Shown one piece after another: positions 1-5,174 of a stretch of 5,174 bases of DNA. The position numbers and the translations under genes are program-made. Below the pieces are notes generated by a model that did not search any database, was not told the origin of the DNA, and worked only from the letters and a program-made list of their open reading frames with translations. The DNA lies in assembly GCA_900764225.1 (NCBI GenBank), contig CAAFNG010000436.1, forward strand, positions 1-5,174, written 5' to 3'. Positions within the stretch are counted from its first letter, which is position 1, and each line of letters opens with the position of its first letter. This DNA comes from Lachnospiraceae bacterium (GTDB lineage Bacteria; Bacillota; Clostridia; Lachnospirales; Lachnospiraceae).

Positions 1-1
1 G

Positions 2-877
2 ACAGAAGTAAGAAATGAAAAAGCGGCTCACATCAAAGACGGTGTAGCAATGACAAAATTTATCTATTGGCTCAAAAAAAATATCGGCAGCCAGACGATC
101 ACCGAGCTTTCCGCAGCAGACAAGCTCTATGAATTCCGGAGCGGACAGGAAAATTTTCAGGGAAACAGCTTTGATCCGATCATAGCCTATGGAACACACG
201 GGGCGATCGTTCATTACAGCGCAACCGAAGAAACCAATATTCCTTTGGAGCCGAAGGGATTGGTTCTGATGGATACCGGCGGTCATTATCTGGAAGGAAC
301 TACCGATATCACACGTACCGTTGTGCTGGGTGATCTCACAGAAAAAGAAAAGAAATATTTTACAGCAGTGCTCCGTGGTCACTTAAACCTGGCAGCTGCG
401 AAATTCCGTTACGGCTGCACAGGGCTGAACCTGGATGCCATTGCAAGAGAACCGCTCTGGGCAATGGGAGAGGACTATAACCATGGAACCGGTCACGGTG
501 TCGGTTATCTTCTCAATGTACATGAGGGACCACAAAGCTTCCGCTGGAAAAATCTTGCGAACCATCCGGCACCTGTACTGGAAGAGGGCATGATCACCTC
601 CGATGAGCCCGGATATTATGCGGAAAACGAGTTCGGAATCCGACACGAAAACCTTATCGTGTGCAGAAAATCCGCAAAAACAGCATATGGCCAGTTTATG
701 GAATTCGAACCTCTGACCATGGTTCCCTTTGATCTGGACGGCATTGATCCTCTTCAGATGGAAACAGGAGAACGTCATCTGCTCAATCAGTATCATGCAC
801 TGGTATACAGGAATATCTCTCCGTATCTGAACGAGGAAGAGAAGCAGTGGCTGAAAGAAGTCACCAGAGAAATATAA
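2..877 (+). CDS. Xaa-Pro aminopeptidase (M24 family), C-terminal part, 5' end outside the window
   Basis: Metallopeptidase expected to release an N-terminal residue preceding proline, probably cytoplasmic and active in peptide turnover. The frame is open from base 2, so the ATG at 50 is almost certainly internal: the 16 codons before it read as family sequence (NEKAAHIKDGVA). Counting from base 2 (291 residues), the five M24 metal ligands are present: Asp91 (LVLMDTGG), Asp102 (TTDITRT), His165 (HGTGHGVG), Glu202 (SDEPGYY) and Glu216 (IRHENL). The catalytic-type histidines His71, His161 and His174 (VHEGP) are also there. Spacing matches eukaryotic-type aminopeptidase P, and residues from about 230 to the end fit the extra C-terminal domain of that subgroup, ending in the usual LKEVTREI-like tail. 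Such proteins are usually near 600 residues, so about half is missing through the window edge. The catalytic domain itself looks intact. Only 23 bases separate its stop from the truncated DUF362 frame. Confidence 0.93.
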   Translation, partial: TEVRNEKAAHIKDGVAMTKFIYWLKKNIGSQTITELSAADKLYEFRSGQENFQGNSFDPIIAYGTHGAIVHYSATEETNIPLEPKGLVLMDTGGHYLEGTTDITRTVVLGDLTEKEKKYFTAVLRGHLNLAAAKFRYGCTGLNLDAIAREPLWAMGEDYNHGTGHGVGYLLNVHEGPQSFRWKNLANHPAPVLEEGMITSDEPGYYAENEFGIRHENLIVCRKSAKTAYGQFMEFEPLTMVPFDLDGIDPLQMETGERHLLNQYHALVYRNISPYLNEEEKQWLKEVTREI

Positions 878-900
878 ATTTTAGCCATTCCTGCTAAAAA
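878..900. other. Abnormally short junction with an AT-rich inverted repeat
   Basis: This short stretch joins the intact end of the aminopeptidase to the middle of a DUF362 gene. It holds an inverted repeat, TTTTAGC (879-885) and GCTAAAA (893-899), around a 7-base loop. It contains no ribosome binding site and no start codon for the downstream frame, and an in-frame TAA lies at 895-897. The stem has only two G-C pairs. On the plus strand it is followed by A-rich rather than T-rich sequence, so it is a poor terminator. I infer this is a deletion scar or an assembly join rather than a normal intergenic region. Confidence 0.5.
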
Positions 901-1704
901 AATATCATCCCGGCTCAATGGGTAAAAGAACTGATCGAGGACAAGCTTCCGGAGGCACATATCGTAGAGACGAATACTTACTATGAGGGCGACCGCTATA
1001 CTACAGAGCTGCACCGTGAGACTCTGAAGGTAAACGGCTGGACTTTCTGCCCGGTGGATATTCTGGATGAAGAAGGAACCACCATGTTTCCGGTAAAAGA
1101 TGGTAAATGGTTCACTGAGATGAGCGTTGGAAAGAATCTTGCTGATTATGATTCCCTTCTTGTGCTTACACATTTTAAGGGGCACACAATGGGTGGTTTC
1201 GGTGGCTCTAATAAAAATATCGGTATTGGCTGTGCAGACGGACGTATCGGTAAGGGAATGATTCATACAGTAAAAGGTTCCGATAATCTGTGGAGCATCG
1301 CAGAAGAGGAGCTTATGGAGCGTATCACAGAATCCACCAAATCCGTAGTCGATCATTTCGGAAAAAATATCGTATTTATCAATGTTTTCCGGAATATGTC
1401 TGTTTCCTGTGACTGTGAGGGAACCGCAGCAGCACCGGTTGTAACGCCGAACATCGGCATTGTAGCTTCTACAGATATCCTTGCAGCAGACCAGGCTTCC
1501 GTAGATCTTGTCTATGCACTGAAAGATGCAGACCACAAGGATCTGGTAGAAAGAATTGAAACCCGTCATGGCCTCCGCCAGCTCAGCTATATGAAGGAAC
1601 TTCATATGGGTAATGACAGATATCATCTGATCGATATCGACCAGGATGATAAGGAGATCCTTCCGGCAGATGCAGTAGCGAATGTAAAACCATTCCAGAA
1701 ATAA
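901..1704 (+). CDS. DUF362 domain protein, N-terminus missing (pseudogene or assembly join)
   Basis: Family-like sequence begins abruptly at about base 901 (NIIPAQWVKEL) and runs to TAA at 1702-1704, 267 residues. Recognisable family segments, numbered from base 901, are the NTYYEGDRYTTE stretch near 25-36, HFKGHTMGGFGG at 91-102, NIGIGCADG with Cys111, the NMSVSCDCEG segment with Cys170 and Cys172, and the DQASVDLVY segment around 197-205. DUF362 proteins are often associated with iron-sulfur domains, but no ferredoxin CxxCxxC motif is present here and the biochemical role is unknown. From memory of homologues, about 45-70 N-terminal residues are absent, including the strand before the NxxP segment, and no proper start exists. 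GTG at 1054 has no ribosome binding site. ATG at 1084 has a fortuitous AAGGA at 1073-1077 and could give a 206-residue product lacking the front of the domain. The remaining frame has no stops or frameshifts, which argues for a recent deletion or a misjoin. Confidence 0.8.
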   Translation, partial: NIIPAQWVKELIEDKLPEAHIVETNTYYEGDRYTTELHRETLKVNGWTFCPVDILDEEGTTMFPVKDGKWFTEMSVGKNLADYDSLLVLTHFKGHTMGGFGGSNKNIGIGCADGRIGKGMIHTVKGSDNLWSIAEEELMERITESTKSVVDHFGKNIVFINVFRNMSVSCDCEGTAAAPVVTPNIGIVASTDILAADQASVDLVYALKDADHKDLVERIETRHGLRQLSYMKELHMGNDRYHLIDIDQDDKEILPADAVANVKPFQK

Positions 1705-1770
1705 TAAGAGTAAAGATCAGAGGATTTTCCCGAAATGTAAAAAATAATTATACAGTGAGGTAACGGAATT
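1705..1770 (+). promoter_or_regulatory. Intergenic leader of add with ribosome binding site
   Basis: This 66-base gap before the adenosine deaminase carries GAGGT at 1757-1761, nine bases before the ATG at 1771, which supports that start. A TATACA at 1749-1754 resembles a -10 box, but it abuts the ribosome binding site and I see no convincing -35 partner. I therefore do not call a promoter. There is no terminator after the DUF362 stop, so read-through from upstream is possible. Confidence 0.55.
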
Positions 1771-2772
1771 ATGAATAAAGAACAAAAGTCTGCTGACAAA
1801 TATATTGACCTCCATGCACATCTTGACGGCTGTATTACCGGAGATATTGCCAGGAAACTGGCGGCATTACAACAGAGAACTCTTCCGACAGAGGATGACG
1901 GGGAACTGCTTTCCCTTCTTTCTGTACCGGATTCCTGTGAGAATCTTAATGATTTCCTGAAATGCTTTGATCTGCCTCTTTCTCTTCTTCAGACAGAAGA
2001 AGCACTGGAGGAGGCGGTGTATCTTATTCTCTCTGATATGAAAGAAAACGGTGTGATCTATGCAGAGCTTCGTTTTGCACCGCAGTTCCATACACGGAAA
2101 GGAATGTCACAGGAAATGGCGGTACAGGCTGCTTTGAAAGGTCTGAAAAGATCACCGATTCCCGGTAATCTGATCTTGTGCTGTATGCGGGGAGATTCTA
2201 ACGAAAAAGAAAATCTGGAAACCCTTGAGCTTACACGTCGGTATCTTACAGAAGACGGAGGCGTTGTTGCGGCAGATCTTGCAGGAGCAGAGGCACTTTT
2301 CCCGACGGAGGATTTTGAGATGCTTTTTGCGAAAGCAGGAGAATATAATATCCCGTTTACGATCCATGCCGGAGAAGCCGGGGATGCAGACGATGTGAGA
2401 ACAGCCATCCGCATGGGGGCGCGGAGGATCGGGCACGGAGTCCGTATCGCAGGACATGAGGATATCATAGCACTGGTGAAAGATAAGGGAATATTCCTGG
2501 AAATGTGCCCTACAAGCAACCGCCAGACAAAAGCTGTTGACGATATGAGCAAATACCCGTTGAAGGATTTTCTGGAAAAAGGAATTAAGGTAACGCTGAA
2601 TACCGACGATCCTGCGATCGAACGCACAACGCTTGCCCGGGAATTCACTTATATGGAACAGCTTGTAGAGCTCTCGCCAGAACAGGAGAAACAGCTTCTT
2701 CTGAATTCTGTGAAAGCAGCGTTTACATCTGATGCCAGAAAAGAAGATCTGCGCAGACAGATCCTTTCCTGA
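1771..2772 (+). CDS. add: Adenosine deaminase
   Basis: Zinc-dependent hydrolase that converts adenosine (and usually deoxyadenosine) to inosine plus ammonia in the cytoplasm, a step of purine salvage and nucleoside catabolism. The 333-residue length is normal for the family. The active site is complete: the HxH pair His15/His17 with Asp19 (LHAHLDG), Gly172 (DLAGAE), His199 and Glu202 (TIHAGEAG), His222 (RIGHGVR), and Asp279/Asp280 (LNTDDP). Spacings agree closely with mammalian ADA (His15, His17, His214, Glu217, His238, Asp295, Asp296), which separates it from adenine deaminases and AMP deaminases. Two variations from common consensus are seen: HLDGC where HLDGS or HLDGA is usual, and LAGAE where LAGDE is usual; neither touches a metal ligand. 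The ATG is supported by GAGGT nine bases upstream. The stop lies 20 bases before the LysR gene, so both are probably co-transcribed. Exact substrate preference cannot be read from the sequence. Confidence 0.96.
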   Translation: MNKEQKSADKYIDLHAHLDGCITGDIARKLAALQQRTLPTEDDGELLSLLSVPDSCENLNDFLKCFDLPLSLLQTEEALEEAVYLILSDMKENGVIYAELRFAPQFHTRKGMSQEMAVQAALKGLKRSPIPGNLILCCMRGDSNEKENLETLELTRRYLTEDGGVVAADLAGAEALFPTEDFEMLFAKAGEYNIPFTIHAGEAGDADDVRTAIRMGARRIGHGVRIAGHEDIIALVKDKGIFLEMCPTSNRQTKAVDDMSKYPLKDFLEKGIKVTLNTDDPAIERTTLAREFTYMEQLVELSPEQEKQLLLNSVKAAFTSDARKEDLRRQILS

Positions 2773-2777
2773 ACGGC

Positions 2778-2783
2778 AGAGGT
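2778..2783 (+). promoter_or_regulatory. Ribosome binding site of the LysR gene
   Basis: AGAGGT lies nine bases before the ATG at 2793, inside the 20-base gap after the add stop. It fixes the LysR start and leaves little room for an independent promoter, favouring translation from the add transcript. The motif and spacing are nearly the same as for add. Confidence 0.7.
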
Positions 2784-2792
2784 TAAACTGGT

Positions 2793-3707
2793 ATGAACGC
2801 AAATTTCGAATACTACAAAGTATTTTATTATGTTTCAAAATACGAGAATCTTACAAAAGCAGCAACAGTACTGAAAACCAGCCAGCCGGCTGTGACAAGA
2901 ACGATTCATAACCTTGAGAATATTTTGGGATGCCGGCTTTTTATCCGAAGCAAGAGTGGAATGAAGCTGACACCCGAAGGCAGGATCTTTTATGAATACA
3001 TATCAGCCGGCTGTGCACAGTTTTTTAAAGCAGAAAGTAACTTGAGTAACCTGATCAGCCTGGAAAACGGCACGATCTATATCAGCGCAACGGAAACGGC
3101 ACTTCACTGTTATCTGTTTGAAGCTGTCCGTGATTTTAACATTTTATATCCGAATGTACATTTCAAAATTCTGAATAACAGTACAACAGATTCGGTAAAT
3201 GCGCTGAAAGAAGGAAAAGTAGACCTGGCTGTGGTATCTGCATCCCTTCAGGTGTCCAAGCCACTGAAAATGAAGGTAGTAAAAAAATATCGTGATATTC
3301 TGATCGCAGGAAGCCGATTTGAAGATCTGAAGGATAAAAAAATTTCCCTTGGAGAGCTTTCCTCTTATCCATGGATCAGTCTTACCTCTGAAGCCATTAC
3401 AAGAAACTTTCTGGATGCGTACTTTGACAGCAACGGACTGCAGTTTTCGCCGGATGTAGAGCTGGCCACAACGGATATGATCCTTCCGGCTGTGCGCTAT
3501 AATCTGGGACTTGGATTTATTCCGCGGGAATTCGCCCGGGATGATCTAGAATCCGGAAAGGTTTTTGAAGTTCACGTAAATGAAGCACTTCCGGAAAGAA
3601 ATATTCTTCTGATCCACGATATCGAATATCCACAGAGTATTGCTTCCAAGGCATTTCAGAAATTCCTTATGGACCGGGAAGCAGAAAAAGAAACAAATTC
3701 CATATAA
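2793..3707 (+). CDS. LysR-family transcriptional regulator
   Basis: DNA-binding regulator of 304 residues, the usual family length. Residues about 5-62 form the winged helix-turn-helix: the family signature is clear at 20-52 (LTKAATVLKTSQPAVTR, then LENILGCRLFIR), followed by the wing GMKLTPEG. A helix at about 65-90 should form the dimer linker. Residues 92 to about 295 form the periplasmic-binding-protein-like effector domain, with the typical segments GKVDLAVV (141-148) and LGLGFIPREFA (238-248). There is no signal peptide or membrane segment. The ligand is unknown. Being directly downstream of add on the same strand is unlike the common arrangement in which a LysR gene diverges from its target, so autoregulation of the add-lysR transcript or action on a distant operon are both possible. 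No T-N11-A operator could be assigned with confidence. Confidence 0.94.
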   Translation: MNANFEYYKVFYYVSKYENLTKAATVLKTSQPAVTRTIHNLENILGCRLFIRSKSGMKLTPEGRIFYEYISAGCAQFFKAESNLSNLISLENGTIYISATETALHCYLFEAVRDFNILYPNVHFKILNNSTTDSVNALKEGKVDLAVVSASLQVSKPLKMKVVKKYRDILIAGSRFEDLKDKKISLGELSSYPWISLTSEAITRNFLDAYFDSNGLQFSPDVELATTDMILPAVRYNLGLGFIPREFARDDLESGKVFEVHVNEALPERNILLIHDIEYPQSIASKAFQKFLMDREAEKETNSI

Positions 3708-3712
3708 TATCC

Positions 3713-3734
3713 TGATCAGATAAATCTCTGGTCA
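3713..3734. repeat. Small hairpin just after the LysR stop
   Basis: TGATCAGA (3713-3720) pairs with TCTGGTCA (3727-3734), eight pairs including one G-T, around a six-base loop, starting five bases after the LysR stop codon. On the plus strand it is followed by an A-rich run, not T's, so it is not a classical intrinsic terminator; it might protect the 3' end of the add-lysR mRNA. Confidence 0.35.
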
Positions 3735-3790
3735 AAAAAATAAAAAACAGGGCAGGCACATCTGTGATCTCACAGTGTGTCTGCCCTGTA
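3735..3790 (-). terminator. Rho-independent terminator of the phosphoketolase gene
   Basis: A long hairpin spans 3747-3789. ACAGGGCAGGCACA (3747-3760) pairs with TGTGTCTGCCCTGT (3776-3789) with one G-T pair. An inner stem CTGTG/CACAG (3762-3766, 3771-3775) closes an ATCT loop, with a single unpaired base at 3761. Read on the minus strand, the stem is followed directly by a T-rich tract (complement of the A-rich 3734-3747), the full intrinsic terminator pattern, 47 bases after the phosphoketolase stop. On the plus strand only a weak T-containing tail follows (3790-3801), so it may stop the add-lysR transcript less efficiently. It separates two convergent units. Confidence 0.9.
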
Positions 3791-3836
3791 TCTGGTTATT
3801 TCGAGGATTATGATTAATTAATATAAACTGGATTTT

Positions 3837-5156
3837 TTATTTATGCCATTCCCAGTTTCTGATCTCTTCCAGATCCTGACCATACTCAGCAATGTACTGT
3901 TTATGCTCAACAAGCTTGTCGTTCATCTTCTGGATCAGGAAAGAGCCCTTGTTGCCAAGCTGTGGCAGATGCATGATCGCATCTTTTACAAGGTTGAAAC
4001 GGTCGATCTGGTTCTGCACACGCATATCGAACGGAGTAGTAATAGTACCTTCCTCCTGGTATCCATGAACGGAAACATTGTGGTTGTGACGGCCGTAAGT
4101 AAGCTCATGGATCAGAGTCGGATATCCGTGGAATGCAAAGATAACAGGTTTGTCTTTTGTGAAGATCGCATCATACTCTGCATCGCTTAAGCCATGTGGA
4201 TGCTTGTGGTCGGACTCCAGTTTGAACAGGTCGACAACGTTTACAACACGGATCTTAAGCTCCGGCATTTCATCACGAAGGATAGTAACAGCAGCCATGA
4301 TCTCAAGGGTAGGTGTGTCACCACAGCAGGCCATAACAACATCCGGCTCCTCGCCGCAGTCATTACTTGCCCACTCCCAGATACCGATACCCTGTGTGCA
4401 GTGCTTAACAGCCTGCTCCATGGTCAGCCACTGGCAGCTCGGATGTTTGGAAGCTACGATCGCGTTTACATAGTTCTTACTCTTAATACAGTGGTCGAAG
4501 CAGGAGAGTAAGCAGTTCGCGTCTGGTGGGAGATACATACGTACCACATCTGCCTTCTTGTTGGCGATGTGATCCAGGAATCCAGGATCCTGATGTGTAA
4601 ATCCGTTATGATCCTGCTGCCATACGTTGGATGTCAGGATGAAGTTTAAGGATGCGATCGGCTGTCTCCAGGAAAGCTGATTGCAGACTTTCAGCCATTT
4701 TGCGTGCTGTGCTGCCATGGAGTCAACGATACGGATGAATGCCTCGTAGCTTGCAAAGAAGCCATGACGGCCTGTAAGAAGATAACCTTCCAGCCATCCC
4801 TCACACATATGTTCGCTGAGCATACTGTCCATGATACGTCCGTCTCTTGCAAGGCAGTCATCGGATTCAACCATCTCTGCATTCCAGTCACGTTTCTGAT
4901 ACTCGAATACTTTGTACAGACGGTTGGACATACTCTCATCTGGTCCGAAGATACGGAAGTTTTTGTTCTCTTTGTTCAGTTCAAAGATATCACGGATATA
5001 TCCTCCAAGTTCGATCATATCCTGTGCTTTTGTCTTACCAGGCTGAACATCGATTCCGTAAGAACGGAAATCCGGAAGACGAAGATCTTTCAAAAGAAGT
5101 CCGCCGTTTGCATGAGGATTTGCACCAAGACGTGCATCTCCCTTTGGAGTTAATTC
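3837..5156 (-). CDS. xfp: Xylulose-5-phosphate/fructose-6-phosphate phosphoketolase, C-terminal part
   Basis: Thiamine-diphosphate enzyme that splits xylulose 5-phosphate (and often fructose 6-phosphate) with phosphate into acetyl phosphate plus glyceraldehyde 3-phosphate (or erythrose 4-phosphate), in the cytoplasm. The genomic part encodes 439 residues, numbered from base 5156. The fragment begins with the GANPHANGG segment and contains FGPDES (Glu74, Ser77), LSEHMCEGWLEGYLLTGRHG with the SEH glutamate Glu115 expected to activate the cofactor, WQQDHNGFTHQDPG (His183, Asn184, His188) and the SKHP lysine Lys237. These correspond to residues studied in the bifidobacterial enzymes. The C-terminal domain runs from about 240 and includes RHNHNVSVHGYQEEGTITTP. 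Full enzymes are near 800 residues, so roughly 350 N-terminal residues, including most of the cofactor-binding domain, lie beyond the contig end. Codon use is rich in CGT, ATC and AAC, suggesting strong expression. Whether both sugar phosphates are used cannot be told from sequence. Confidence 0.96.
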   Translation of the reverse strand, partial: ELTPKGDARLGANPHANGGLLLKDLRLPDFRSYGIDVQPGKTKAQDMIELGGYIRDIFELNKENKNFRIFGPDESMSNRLYKVFEYQKRDWNAEMVESDDCLARDGRIMDSMLSEHMCEGWLEGYLLTGRHGFFASYEAFIRIVDSMAAQHAKWLKVCNQLSWRQPIASLNFILTSNVWQQDHNGFTHQDPGFLDHIANKKADVVRMYLPPDANCLLSCFDHCIKSKNYVNAIVASKHPSCQWLTMEQAVKHCTQGIGIWEWASNDCGEEPDVVMACCGDTPTLEIMAAVTILRDEMPELKIRVVNVVDLFKLESDHKHPHGLSDAEYDAIFTKDKPVIFAFHGYPTLIHELTYGRHNHNVSVHGYQEEGTITTPFDMRVQNQIDRFNLVKDAIMHLPQLGNKGSFLIQKMNDKLVEHKQYIAEYGQDLEEIRNWEWHK

Positions 5157-5174
5157 CTGTCTCTTATACACATC
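5157..5174. other. Tn5 mosaic-end / Nextera library adapter remnant (artefact)
   Basis: The final 18 bases read CTGTCTCTTATACACATC, matching 18 of the 19 bases of the Tn5 transposase mosaic end used in tagmentation libraries. Read on the minus strand it adds the codons V/M-Y-K-R-Q in front of the true phosphoketolase sequence, and its GTG mimics a start codon at 5171. Genomic sequence should be taken to end at 5156. Confidence 0.97.

Noticed and set aside
383..1626. Two long open frames on the minus strand opposite the aminopeptidase and DUF362 genes
   Set aside because: They mirror real plus-strand genes, one crosses the suspected junction, and their translations are Cys/His/Ile-rich without recognisable domains or ribosome binding sites.
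1749..1754. TATACA as a -10 promoter box for add
   Set aside because: No convincing -35 element at the right spacing, and transcription would begin within or past the ribosome binding site.
1867..2838. Minus-strand open frames opposite adenosine deaminase
   Set aside because: The plus-strand gene has every catalytic residue of its family; the opposite frames show low-complexity Ser/Arg- or Cys-rich translations typical of antisense shadows.
3813..3822. ATTAATTAAT palindrome between the terminator and the phosphoketolase stop
   Set aside because: A short AT-only palindrome in an AT-rich spacer is expected by chance and has no partner copy in the window.
3843..5153. Several plus-strand open frames opposite phosphoketolase
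   Set aside because: All lie within the strongly conserved minus-strand phosphoketolase and have no family features or start signals of their own.
1771..5156. A combined nucleoside-to-acetate pathway cluster linking add and phosphoketolase
   Set aside because: Metabolically plausible, but the genes are convergent, separately terminated, and the intervening nucleoside phosphorylase and phosphopentomutase genes are not in the window.
1..5174. Search for CRISPR repeats, tRNA or rRNA genes, insertion sequences, toxin-antitoxin or defence genes
   Set aside because: No regularly spaced repeats, no RNA gene signatures, and no transposase or defence domains were seen. The Tn5-like end is a library adapter, not a native transposon. 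I found no support for a novel system.

Overview
This 5.2 kb window looks like one end of a draft or metagenomic contig from a gut-type Clostridia. Lachnospiraceae is my best guess, based on protein style, moderate GC, GAGGT-type ribosome binding sites and a large xylulose/fructose-6-phosphate phosphoketolase. The genus is not determined. It holds five protein genes. Only the adenosine deaminase and the LysR regulator are complete. The other three are cut, each in a different way.

Layout, left to right. At 2-877 (+) is the C-terminal half of an M24 Xaa-Pro aminopeptidase, cut by the window start. After about 23 bases comes 901-1704 (+), a DUF362 protein whose N-terminal part is missing although the window does not end there. 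This is either a real deletion (pseudogene) or an assembly join at about 878-900. At 1771-2772 (+) is a complete adenosine deaminase, and only 20 bases later, at 2793-3707 (+), a complete LysR-family regulator; these two form a probable operon. At 3713-3790 are two hairpins. The larger, 3747-3789, is a strong intrinsic terminator for the minus-strand gene. At 3837-5156 (-), converging on the others, is the C-terminal 439 residues of a phosphoketolase. The last 18 bases (5157-5174) are not genomic: they match the Tn5 mosaic end used in Nextera-type libraries and add spurious codons to the phosphoketolase frame.

How the genes work together: the clearest unit is add plus its adjacent LysR gene, suggesting purine nucleoside salvage under local transcriptional control. 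Ribose freed from nucleosides could feed the pentose phosphates that phosphoketolase cleaves, but this link is inference, since the phosphoketolase is on the opposite strand with its own terminator. I see no tRNA, rRNA, CRISPR, mobile element or evidence of a new multi-gene system. The points most worth attention are the library adapter and the truncated DUF362 gene.
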